From contig JAUVXJ010000001.1 in the NCBI GenBank assembly GCA_030603665.1, positions 124,001 through 188,000 on the forward strand: a stretch of 64,000 bases of DNA, written 5' to 3'. This DNA comes from Chloroflexota bacterium. Lineage in GTDB: Bacteria > Chloroflexota > Anaerolineae > UBA7937 > B3-Chlor. Position numbers and translations under genes: made by a program. The first letter of the stretch is position 1; each line of letters starts with the position of its first letter. Shown here in pieces: positions 46,514 through 53,360 of this stretch. Below the pieces are notes generated by a model that saw only the letters and a program-made list of their open reading frames with translations, had not been told where the DNA came from and did not search any database.

Positions 46514-46609
46514 ATGGGTTCTGTGGTCAAGAAGCGCCGCAAGAAGATTGCGCGCCACAAGTATCGCAAGAGGCTTAAGAGAGACCGCTGGAAGAGAAGG
46601 CATAAGTAG
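46514..46609 (+). CDS. 31-residue bS22-like (AURKAIP1/COX24-type) ribosomal mini-protein
   Basis: The short ORF ATG 46514 to TAG 46609 begins MGSVVKKRRKKIARHKYRK and is Lys/Arg rich. This matches the very short AURKAIP1/COX24-domain family (ribosomal protein bS22), whose members begin MGSVVKKRRKRM. It would bind 16S rRNA in the small ribosomal subunit. A moderate AAGGTTGAGG lies upstream, and a hairpin with a 12-bp stem follows. Such genes are often missed because of their size. Confidence 0.85.
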   Translation: MGSVVKKRRKKIARHKYRKRLKRDRWKRRHK

Positions 46610-46625
46610 TGCCCCAGTGGCGGGC

Positions 46626-46640
46626 GCCGCAGTATGCGGC
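46626..46640 (+). terminator. Small hairpin after bS22 gene
   Basis: GCCGCA and TGCGGC form a perfect 6-bp stem with a GTA loop, 17 bp after the bS22 stop. It may add to termination together with the hairpin at 46697. Confidence 0.4.
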
Positions 46641-46696
46641 TCCGCTCACGTGCCGCTCCCCCTGTGCGGTCCAGCACAGCTATCCTGCGCGTATCA

Positions 46697-46726
46697 CTGG
46701 ACCTGCGGCTTCGACCGCAGGTCCAG
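46697..46726 (+). terminator. Strong terminator hairpin
   Basis: CTGGACCTGCGG pairs perfectly with CCGCAGGTCCAG around a 6-base loop, followed by TCTCTTGTGT. It likely ends transcription of the bS22 gene. Confidence 0.7.
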
Positions 46727-46913
46727 TCTCTTGTGTCGACTCCACTGCGGTCGCGTGGCAGCAGGGTCGATTCCCCCCGTCCGGCCCTCTTTGGACCCGC
46801 CGGTTCGTCGAGGCGCCCTTCCTATTGCCTCGATGCGCTGCGTATGACACGGGTTACCGGTGACTTCACCCCTGACCTGCCCCCTTCCCTAGCAGCCCAA
46901 TTGGGGTTCTCCC

Positions 46914-46943
46914 TTGACAAACTCCGTCGGTTTGCTGTATAAT
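46914..46943 (+). promoter_or_regulatory. Promoter of the PadR/Fe-S block
   Basis: TTGACA (46914-46919), an 18-base spacer, and TATAAT (46938-46943), about 55 bp upstream of the PadR start. It is the only strong promoter visible ahead of the long iron-sulfur/redox gene block. Confidence 0.8.
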
Positions 46944-46997
46944 ATATGTGCGAGTTGCCAATAGATGAGTTACCCATTATGCGTCAAGGAGTGAACC

Positions 46998-47423
46998 ATG
47001 CCGGGTCGCAGACGCCGGGGAAGACGGTGCAGAGCACGGACGAACAGGATCAGCCGCTTCATCGAGCCCTGCCTTCTTCTGCTGCTCCATAGGGGCGATA
47101 GTCACGGGTACGACCTCGTGGAGAGGCTTCAAGAGTTGGGACTGGGCCAGCAGGCCGCGGATTCCAGCGTGGTCTATCGCTACCTCAGGGAAATGGAAGA
47201 TAGAGGTTTCGTTGACTCAGCCTGGGATACCGAAGGGGCCGGACCACCGCGCCGGGTGTACCAGTTGACTGCTCAAGGACATGAGTACCTCACCTCGTGG
47301 ATTACTGGCCTGCGCGAGACGAGGGAAGTTGTGGATCGTTTCCTGGAGGCTTATGACAAACACATGGAACTAGAGGATCACACTGTACTACTAGCAGAAA
47401 GGGCTGTGAATGTCGACCACTGA
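46998..47423 (+). CDS. PadR-family transcriptional regulator
   Basis: 141 residues. After a basic N-terminal tail (GRRRRGRRCRAR) comes a PadR winged-helix with IEPCLLLLLHRGDSHGYDLVERL, YRYLREMEDRGFVDS and RRVYQLTAQGHEYL. A C-terminal helix pair (about 92-136) should mediate dimerisation. AAGGAG lies 5 nt before ATG 46998. The last 14 bases overlap the Mrp gene, so it is the first gene of the operon and may regulate it from the promoter at 46914. Confidence 0.88.
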   Translation: MPGRRRRGRRCRARTNRISRFIEPCLLLLLHRGDSHGYDLVERLQELGLGQQAADSSVVYRYLREMEDRGFVDSAWDTEGAGPPRRVYQLTAQGHEYLTSWITGLRETREVVDRFLEAYDKHMELEDHTVLLAERAVNVDH

Positions 47424-48498
47424 ATCCAAAGTCAAGGAAGCCCTCGGGGAGGTCATGGATCCCGAATTGGGCCGTGACCTGGTCGATCTGGACATGATCA
47501 AGGAGATCGAGATCGAGGGCAATGAAGTACGATTCACTCTCACATTGACCACGCTGGCCTGCCCATTCCAGGATCAACTGCGCTCAGAGGCCGAAGCGGC
47601 GGTGCTATCGCTGAAGGAAGTCCAGACCGTGCACATAGAACTGTCGGAGATGAGTGCTGAGGAACGTCAGCGTGCCTTCAGCAAGGCCAAACGCGTTGAC
47701 AGCGCAGGAGCGCCGCTAGCCGAGAAGCTCAACCACGTAAAACACGTGGTAGCTGTCATGAGCGGCAAGGGCGGCGTAGGGAAATCCCTGGTCTCCAGTC
47801 TTCTGGCTGTGGCCCTGCGGCGGGAAGGGCAGGAAGTTGGCATACTCGATGCCGACATCACGGGACCCAGCATACCCAAGATGTTTGGCCTCAACGGCCA
47901 TCCCGCTGCGAGCCCTCTGGGCATATTGCCCATGCCCAGCTCTCTCGGCATCAAGATCATGTCCATCAATCTCCTCCTACCCAGCGACGATGACGCGGTG
48001 ATCTGGCGAGGTCCCCTGATCAGCGGAGCGATAAAGCAGTTCTGGCAGGAGGTTGTCTGGGGCGAACTGGACGCGCTCGTGGTCGATCTGCCCCCAGGGA
48101 CTTCGGACGCTTCTCTAACGGTCATGCAGTCTCTTCCTCTCAGTGGCGTCGTACTGGTCACCACACCCCAGGATCTGGCGGGCATGATAGTCCGAAAGGC
48201 GGCGAAGATGGCTCAGCAATTGGCGATACCCATCCTCGGACTGGTGGAGAATATGAGCTACTTCGAGGCGCCAGACACCGGCACACGATACGAGATCTTC
48301 GGGCCCAGTCACGCCAAAGAGACGGCCTCCCAGCTGGGTGTTCCGCTCCTGGGGCGGCTGCCATTGAACAGGCAGATCGCTGAACTGAGCGACGCGGGAC
48401 ACATTGAAGAATACCCTGCGGTACCGTTCGTCCCCATTGCTCAGACCCTGATCAAGACCATGCCCGAGGCGAAGGAACCGCCTTCGTTGCATCAATAG
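47410..48498 (+). CDS. mrp: Mrp/ApbC-type Fe-S cluster carrier ATPase
   Basis: 362 residues: an N-terminal MIP18/DUF59 domain (about 1-80, with VMDPELGRDLVDLDMIKEIEI) joined to a ParA/MinD-like ATPase with deviant Walker A SGKGGVGKS (118-126), DLPPGTSDA, and the ENMSYFEAPDTGTRYEIFG segment. In classical Mrp the latter region carries cluster cysteines (for example YF.CP); here the first position is Ala, so cluster binding by that motif is doubtful. It overlaps the PadR gene. The expected role is carrying or assembling [4Fe-4S] clusters in the cytosol. The NifX gene follows after 35 bp. Confidence 0.9.
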   Translation: MSTTESKVKEALGEVMDPELGRDLVDLDMIKEIEIEGNEVRFTLTLTTLACPFQDQLRSEAEAAVLSLKEVQTVHIELSEMSAEERQRAFSKAKRVDSAGAPLAEKLNHVKHVVAVMSGKGGVGKSLVSSLLAVALRREGQEVGILDADITGPSIPKMFGLNGHPAASPLGILPMPSSLGIKIMSINLLLPSDDDAVIWRGPLISGAIKQFWQEVVWGELDALVVDLPPGTSDASLTVMQSLPLSGVVLVTTPQDLAGMIVRKAAKMAQQLAIPILGLVENMSYFEAPDTGTRYEIFGPSHAKETASQLGVPLLGRLPLNRQIAELSDAGHIEEYPAVPFVPIAQTLIKTMPEAKEPPSLHQ

Positions 48499-48533
48499 CT
48501 CAGTACTTTGCAGCGCACAGGAGGATAAGACCA

Positions 48534-48929
48534 ATGAGGATTGCAGCCATTACAGATGACGGCACCAACATCAGTAGGCACTTTGGACGGGCCCCGTTCT
48601 ACGCCGTCTTCACCATCGAGAACCAGGAAGTCGTGAAGAGGGAGATGCGAGACAAGATGGGGCACCAGCAGTTCGTGCACGAAGAGGGACTCGTGGACGA
48701 ACAGGGCCGTCATGGTTTCGGCCCGGGAAGCGAGGACAGGCATGCCGCGATGGCACAAGCTATCAGAGACTGCGATGTCCTCCTCAGTGGAGGAATGGGC
48801 TGGGGAGCCTTTGAGAGCATGAAGCAGGCCGGGATCAAGACGGTGGTAACGGACATGGCGAGCATTGAGGATGCAGTCCAAGCCTATCTGGATGGCACCA
48901 TTGTGGAACGAACGGATCTCTTGCATTAG
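48534..48929 (+). CDS. NifX/NafY-like dinitrogenase Fe-Mo cofactor biosynthesis domain protein
   Basis: 131 residues. MRIAAITDDGTNISRHFGRAPFYAVF and the SGGMGWGAF..GIKTVVTD segments match the NifX/NifB C-terminal-type (Fe-Mo cofactor binding) family. In anaerobes without nitrogenase such proteins sit in gene sets with Mrp and ferredoxin ATPases, so a general Fe-S/metal cofactor role is more likely than nitrogen fixation. AGGAGG lies 9 nt before ATG 48534. The gene is in the run from Mrp onward. Confidence 0.85.
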   Translation: MRIAAITDDGTNISRHFGRAPFYAVFTIENQEVVKREMRDKMGHQQFVHEEGLVDEQGRHGFGPGSEDRHAAMAQAIRDCDVLLSGGMGWGAFESMKQAGIKTVVTDMASIEDAVQAYLDGTIVERTDLLH

Positions 48930-48963
48930 TTAGAGGGCAAGCTACTGAAAGGGGGTGCAAGCG

Positions 48964-49218
48964 ATGCGTGGATTTGGCGGAGGTCGGCGTGGCGGGTATG
49001 GCCGGGGTATGGGCCTCGGTAGAGCCAATCGGGGAGGCCTTGCTCCAGGCGGTGCATACCGCCAGGGACTGGGAAGAGGCAACCCCTATCCGTACTGCCG
49101 GTTCTACCCGTGGCTTCCTCGCCGCTGGTGGGCGACGGGCGTCGGCCCATACGGTCCTGCTACTGGCCAGTGGACCATCAGCAGCCCTTCACCGCGGCCC
49201 GGACCTCAGAGCGACTAG
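48964..49218 (+). CDS. DUF5320-like small Gly/Arg-rich protein (84 aa)
   Basis: Starts MRGFGGGRRGGYGRGMGLG and continues with YPYCRFYPWLPRRWWATG, a pattern of Gly/Met/Arg-rich and aromatic residues typical of DUF5320-like proteins encoded next to NifX and Mrp genes. ATG 48964 follows GAAAGGGGG. Function unknown; low complexity suggests an intrinsically disordered metal or nucleic-acid binder. Confidence 0.65.
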   Translation: MRGFGGGRRGGYGRGMGLGRANRGGLAPGGAYRQGLGRGNPYPYCRFYPWLPRRWWATGVGPYGPATGQWTISSPSPRPGPQSD

Positions 49219-49260
49219 GAGACACCCACACCCAAGGGATGAGATGAAAGGAGTCGGCAG

Positions 49261-49563
49261 ATGCGTCACCGATGGATGTACTATGCGACCGGGATGCCGG
49301 GATGGATGCGACTCGGCTACAGCGCCGGCTGGGTAGGCAGAAGTCCCTCGGGATTCGGACCGTGCGCCAGCTATCTCATGACGGGCCAGTGGCCCATGCC
49401 ACCGGGCTCGCCCAGCTGGGGCGGCTGGCCAGAAGCCGGGTTTCAGCCCCCGGCCTATGCGCCGGCAGACGAAATGTCGATGCTGAGGAATCAGGCCGAT
49501 TGGATCAGAAGCCAGCTAGACGCTATCACCAAGCGAGTAGAAGAGTTGGAGAAAGAAAGCTAG
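49261..49563 (+). CDS. DUF5320-like protein with C-terminal coiled coil (100 aa)
   Basis: N-terminus rich in Met/Trp/Gly/Tyr (MRHRWMYYATGMPGWMRLGY), then a Pro/Trp-rich middle and a C-terminal helix DEMSMLRNQADWIRSQLDAITKRVEELEKE. The tail is the same type as at the end of the NifX fusion at 49689. GAAAGGAG lies 8 nt upstream of ATG 49261. Function unknown. Confidence 0.75.
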   Translation: MRHRWMYYATGMPGWMRLGYSAGWVGRSPSGFGPCASYLMTGQWPMPPGSPSWGGWPEAGFQPPAYAPADEMSMLRNQADWIRSQLDAITKRVEELEKES

Positions 49564-49688
49564 GTCATCTATCGAGCGTCGGGCCGCAGCATAGTGGAAC
49601 GGTTTGCGCCGGGACTCTCGGCTCACGTCGTTCTCCATACTCCCCGACTCGCCCGGAGGCCTAGTCCATCAATATAGGAGAAAAGCCC

Positions 49689-50249
49689 ATGAAAGTACTG
49701 GTTAGCGCCATGCAGGATAGTTTGGACGCCGACGTAAGCCCGGTTTTTGGGCGTTGCCCTGTCTACGTCTTCGTTGACAGCGAAACCATGCAGTTCGAAG
49801 CTGAGCCCAACCCGGCCATGTCCGCTGCCGGAGGAGCGGGGATCCAGGCCGCGCAGTTCGCAGTGAGCAAGGGTGCTCAAGCTGTTCTCACCGGCAACGT
49901 AGGACCCAACGCCTTCAACGTCCTCCAGGCAGCGGGTATGACGATCTACCCCGTCTCAGGAGGCACAGTACGGCAGGCTGTTGAGGCCTACAAGGACGGC
50001 AAACTGCAACCTGTTTCAGGAGCCACAGCCGGCATGCACGGAGGTATGGGTGGCGGCATGGGTCGCGGGATGGGTATGGGACGTGGCATGGGTGCAGGCG
50101 CATGGTCTCCTCCCACCACACCACCACCGACGACCGGCGCGAAATCCGCACCGGAGGAGTTGTCGGAACTCAAGGACGTCGCCCAGTCCCTGAGGCAGCA
50201 GCTCGACGAGATCACAAAGCGGATCGACAATCTGGAGCAGAAGGAGTAG
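49689..50249 (+). CDS. NifX-like domain fused to Met/Gly-rich linker and DUF5320-like tail
   Basis: 186 residues. Residues 1-112 are a NifX-like domain (MKVLVSAMQDSLDADVSPVFGRCPVYVFV..GIQAAQFAVSKGAQAVLTG). A low-complexity HGGMGGGMGRGMGMGRGM linker (about 117-138) follows, then a Pro-rich part and a coiled-coil tail LKDVAQSLRQQLDEITKRIDNLEQ like that of the preceding gene. The Met/His-rich linker is a plausible soft-metal site. AGGAG lies upstream of ATG 49689. The fusion supports interaction between the NifX and DUF5320 families. Confidence 0.85.
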   Translation: MKVLVSAMQDSLDADVSPVFGRCPVYVFVDSETMQFEAEPNPAMSAAGGAGIQAAQFAVSKGAQAVLTGNVGPNAFNVLQAAGMTIYPVSGGTVRQAVEAYKDGKLQPVSGATAGMHGGMGGGMGRGMGMGRGMGAGAWSPPTTPPPTTGAKSAPEELSELKDVAQSLRQQLDEITKRIDNLEQKE

Positions 50250-50276
50250 CTCCCTACCATCGGCAGGAGCCGACGC

Positions 50277-50744
50277 ATGCAGATTGCGGACATGCTCTAC
50301 GTGGACGTCGATCGTTGTTCAGGCTGCGGCGTTTGCGTTGACGTCTGCCCCAACGGTGCCATGTCAATCCAAGACGGCAAGGCCTGCATCACCCAGGCTC
50401 TGTGCAACCAGTGTGAGGCCTGCGCAGATTCCTGTCCTGAAGGAGCGATTCTCTCCGTGGCCGAGCGTAGCCTCGTTCCCGACGAACAACCCGCTGACGC
50501 GGTCACGGATCGGCTCCAAGGGCAGCCCCAATCTTTGGCCGTTCGTGCTGCACCTGCCTTGGCGGCCACCCTTATCTTCATTGGGCGTGAGCTGGTCCCT
50601 CGAGCTGCCAACTACGTGCTTGACATCGTCGACAGGAGGATGGTAGACTCGGGCTCTCGTGGCCTAGGGGATGTGGCGAGGAGCTCTGAGCAGTCGCGTG
50701 GGTCGGCGTCCGGCCGCCGTCGAAGACGGCGCCGCGGAGGGTAA
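50277..50744 (+). CDS. 2[4Fe-4S] ferredoxin with membrane-like and basic tail
   Basis: 155 residues. Two cluster motifs, CSGCGVCVDVCPNGA and CNQCEACADSCPEGA, occupy the first ~65 residues. A hydrophobic stretch (about 85-105, AVRAAPALAATLIFIGREL) may contact the membrane, and the last ~15 residues are Arg rich (SGRRRRRRRGG). It is likely the electron carrier of the gene block. ATG 50277 has AGGAG 7 nt upstream. Confidence 0.85.
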   Translation: MQIADMLYVDVDRCSGCGVCVDVCPNGAMSIQDGKACITQALCNQCEACADSCPEGAILSVAERSLVPDEQPADAVTDRLQGQPQSLAVRAAPALAATLIFIGRELVPRAANYVLDIVDRRMVDSGSRGLGDVARSSEQSRGSASGRRRRRRRGG

Positions 50745-50836
50745 ATCAGGCCTGGCATCTGGCCAGTGACTGGCCGCTTTGATTGCTGCGTGACGACTAA
50801 GCGCACGCAATACCTTTCTCTGAGAGGGTAGGGAGA

Positions 50837-51076
50837 ATGCCGCTATACGAATATCGATGTGCCAACTGTGGAGAGACTACCGAGCTGCTGATTCGATCTG
50901 GAGGATCAAGTCCGACCTGTGCTCATTGCGGAAGCCCGCTTCTAGAGAAGCTGTTCTCAGCACCCTACGTCATGAGAACGGAGACAGCACGACCCAAGGA
51001 TCGTACCTGCTGCGGTCAGGAGGAGCGATGCGCGACCCCGCCTTGTTCCACAGAACAGGGCTGCAGAAGAAGGTAG
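50837..51076 (+). CDS. FmdB-family zinc ribbon protein
   Basis: 79 residues beginning MPLYEYRCANCGETTELL, then CAHCGSPLLEKLFSAP, i.e. the CxxC...CxxC zinc ribbon of FmdB-type regulatory proteins. An additional CCGQEERC..C tail is cysteine rich. It has a GGGAG close upstream of ATG 50837. It is encoded 30 bp before the GTG that could start the peroxiredoxin frame, and probably is in the same operon. Confidence 0.85.
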   Translation: MPLYEYRCANCGETTELLIRSGGSSPTCAHCGSPLLEKLFSAPYVMRTETARPKDRTCCGQEERCATPPCSTEQGCRRR

Positions 51077-51205
51077 CCTGCAGAGTCCAAGAAAGGAGAA
51101 AGCCACGTGACCGAAGAACCAACGCAATGCGTCGAGTCCTTCGCCGGGCCGATGCTGCCAGAGACGGACGAACCAAGGTCAAACGGAGAGGCGAAGGAGG
51201 TTAGG

Positions 51206-51811
51206 ATGCCTATGGTCCGCGTAGGACAGGAAGCGCCGGACTTTGAACTCAGCGCATACATCGACGGTGGTTTCAAGAACGTCAAGCTGTCAGACTATCG
51301 TGGCGAGTGGGTGGTTCTCTGTTTCTACCCAGGCGATTTCACCTTCGTTTGACCGACAGAACTGTCGGCAGTTGCCGTCAAGTACGAAGAGTTGAAGGGT
51401 CTGGGCGCGGAGGTACTATCCCTGAGCACAGACAGCCGATTCACCCACAAAGTGTGGCAGGAAGTTGAGCTGTCCAAGATGGTCGACGGCGGTGTGCCCT
51501 TCCCCATGGTCTCCGACCAGGGTGGGAGGGTCGGCACGGTGTATGGGGTGTACGATGAGGCAGCGGGAGTCAACATTCGGGGGCGGTTCCTGATTGACCC
51601 TGATGGTGTGATACAAGCTATGGAGGTTCTCACCCCGGCGGTGGGCAGGAATGTCAGCGAATTGATACGCCAGCTCAAGGCGTTCCAGCACGTGCGCGAG
51701 ACCGGCGAGGCTACTCCCTCGGGGTGGCAGCCGGGCAAGCCCACCCTGAAGCCAGGCCCAGATCTCGTCGGCAAAGTCTGGGAGGCCTGGAAGACGGAGT
51801 CGGCTTTCTAG
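51206..51811 (+). CDS. Selenocysteine-containing peroxiredoxin (AhpC/Prx1 type) lacking the C-terminal resolving Cys
   Basis: One frame, with a single internal TGA at 51350-51352. It reads [15 protein letters not shown], then [10 protein letters not shown]49-PTEL, exactly the peroxiredoxin active-site motif (P42, T46, peroxidatic residue 49), with TGA replacing Cys. Downstream the frame continues intact: [30 protein letters not shown] and [15 protein letters not shown] with the conserved Arg. In standard AhpC a resolving Cys follows as EVCPAGW; here it is EATPSGW, so the Cys is Thr. ATG 51206 (AAGGAGG upstream) gives the family-length 201 residues; GTG 51107 with AAAGGAG would add 33 acidic residues. 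Predicted to reduce peroxides in the cytosol, relying on an external thiol. Confidence 0.87.
51349..51381 (+). promoter_or_regulatory. Candidate bacterial SECIS structure of the peroxiredoxin gene
   Basis: Around the TGA, TTGAC (51349-51353) can pair with GTCAA (51377-51381), and AACTG (51360-51364) with CAGTT (51369-51373) over a TCGG loop that begins 13 nt after the TGA, the same distance as in the FTR-glutaredoxin gene. A competing hairpin CCGACA/TGTCGG (51353-51358/51363-51368) with loop GAAC exists. Which one forms is not known. Confidence 0.4.
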
Positions 51812-51997
51812 GATCGCTGGGGCAAGGATCTCTTGACTCTGCACGAGGTTGGACAAGCCAGGCACTAGCTGCCGCCGTGCGTATTGGCGACAGAGATCGG
51901 CCAGCCCTTGCGATCCTGGCGCCGACACAGTATGTGGTGCGATCTGGCAGGCTTCGTACTTCCCACCACCTAGCACAGCACATCGCAGGAGATTCTC

Positions 51998-52450
51998 TTG
52001 GGTACAGTTGTAGATGAAAGCTCTCAGCAGAACCAGACCGCCGAACTGCTGCGTCTTCGAGGCAACAGAATGACGCCCCAGCGGCGTGCGATTCTGAGCA
52101 TCATACAGGAGCACGAAGGGCACCTGAGCGCCGACGAGATCTACTATCTCGCACGGAGGGATGTGCCTCGCTTGAGCCTTTCCACAGTCTACCGCACACT
52201 GGATCTGTTGAAAAAGCTGGACCTGGTAGCTGAGCTGCACCTTGCTGGCGATCACTATCGCTATGAAGCCCAGTCAGAGGTGCACCAGCACCTCGTGTGC
52301 ATGAACTGCGGCAAGGTGATCGAATTCTCTTGCGGTCATTGCTCTGGAGTCCACGAGGGGCTCGTGAGTGAACACGGGTTCAGGATCACCGGGAGCCGCG
52401 TGGAGCTCCTCGGGTACTGCGAGGAATGCTCCAAAGCACTGGATAACTAG
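51998..52450 (+). CDS. Fur/PerR-family metalloregulator
   Basis: 150 residues. An N-terminal winged helix (NRMTPQRRAILSIIQEHEGHLSADEIYYLAR..PRLSLSTVYRTLDLLKKL) is followed by HQHLVCMNCGKVIEFSCGHC and YCEEC, the Cys-rich Zn/Fe-binding domain. It likely senses iron or peroxide (PerR-like) and may control the peroxiredoxin gene 190 bp upstream. TTG 51998 is used as start because AGGAG lies 6 nt ahead; no ATG is available nearby. Fur and PerR cannot be told apart here. Confidence 0.88.
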   Translation: MGTVVDESSQQNQTAELLRLRGNRMTPQRRAILSIIQEHEGHLSADEIYYLARRDVPRLSLSTVYRTLDLLKKLDLVAELHLAGDHYRYEAQSEVHQHLVCMNCGKVIEFSCGHCSGVHEGLVSEHGFRITGSRVELLGYCEECSKALDN

Positions 52451-52499
52451 TTTGCAGGGACTTGTCTGAATCCAATACCTTGACGGGAGAAAGCCACAT

Positions 52500-53360
52500 A
52501 TGATCCTTACTATCGCCAGCGGGAAGGGAGGCACTGGCAAAACGACGATCGCCGTGAACCTTGCACTTTCAGTCGCCTCAGCAGAACAGAAGTCAAGGCT
52601 TCTCTTCCTGGATTGCGACGTCGAAGAACCAAATGCCCACCTGTTCCTCAAGCCCTCCGTGGCCGCCCGCGAGGACGTTGCCGTGAGAGTCCCCAGAGTT
52701 GACGCGTCGCGTTGCACTCATCACGGCCGGTGTACCGTTGTGTGCCAGTTCCATGCCATCGCCGCCTTGCCAAATGAGACCCTGGTGTTCCCAGAGCTTT
52801 GCCATGGCTGCGGAGGGTGTGCGCTGGCATGCCCGGAGAAAGCCATCAGTGAGGAGCCGCACGTGATCGGCATCATCGAGGAAGGCCATGCCGATGGCAT
52901 CAACTTCGCCCATGGCGTACTCAATGTTGGCGAGCCCATGGCCACTCCGGTGATCCGCCAATTGAAGCGACGCTTGAGCAACGAATACGACTTGGCCATT
53001 CTCGACGCTCCACCAGGCACAGCGTGTCCCGTCGTAGAGTCGATGAGGGGCGCAGACTTCCTGCTTCTGGTCACGGAACCAACCCCCTTTGGCCTACACG
53101 ACCTTCGACTGGCGGTGCAGGTGGGGCGGGACGAACTGGGCCTGCCAGTGGGCGTGGTGGCGAACCAAGACGGAGTGGGGGACGCTGGAGTGGATGAGTA
53201 CTGCGAGTCCGAGGGGATCCCCATCCTGATGCGCATCCCGCTGGATCGTCGGATCGCGGAGGCCTACTCCAGAGGCATAACCGTCGTGGACGCATTGCCC
53301 GAGTACCGAGATCGGTTCCAGCAACTGATGCACAGCATTCTCAAGGAGGGGCAGGAGTGA
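52500..53360 (+). CDS. MinD/NifH-type ATPase with inserted ferredoxin domain (first of pair)
   Basis: 286 residues. Deviant Walker A SGKGGTGKTT (9-18) and DAPPGTACPV are of ParA/MinD type. Between residues ~65 and 115 a ferredoxin insert is seen: CTHHGRCTVVC followed by CHGCGGCALACP. The second motif is complete; in the first the usual second Cys (C..C..C) is His, so one cluster ligand is altered. Such pairs of nucleotide-binding ferredoxin ATPases accompany NifX proteins in anaerobes and likely act in Fe-S maturation. ATG 52500 has GGGAG about 11 nt upstream. It overlaps the next gene by 4 bp. Confidence 0.88.
   Translation: MILTIASGKGGTGKTTIAVNLALSVASAEQKSRLLFLDCDVEEPNAHLFLKPSVAAREDVAVRVPRVDASRCTHHGRCTVVCQFHAIAALPNETLVFPELCHGCGGCALACPEKAISEEPHVIGIIEEGHADGINFAHGVLNVGEPMATPVIRQLKRRLSNEYDLAILDAPPGTACPVVESMRGADFLLLVTEPTPFGLHDLRLAVQVGRDELGLPVGVVANQDGVGDAGVDEYCESEGIPILMRIPLDRRIAEAYSRGITVVDALPEYRDRFQQLMHSILKEGQE

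Noticed and set aside
46740-46800. T-loop-like GGGTCGATTCCCC
   Set aside because: No flanking cloverleaf pairing; it is part of the intergenic region after the bS22 terminator.
8548-51352. A recoded genetic code with TGA as a sense codon throughout
   Set aside because: Many other genes in the window end with TGA at proper positions with no continuing homology; only two TGA codons are internal, both at catalytic Cys sites.
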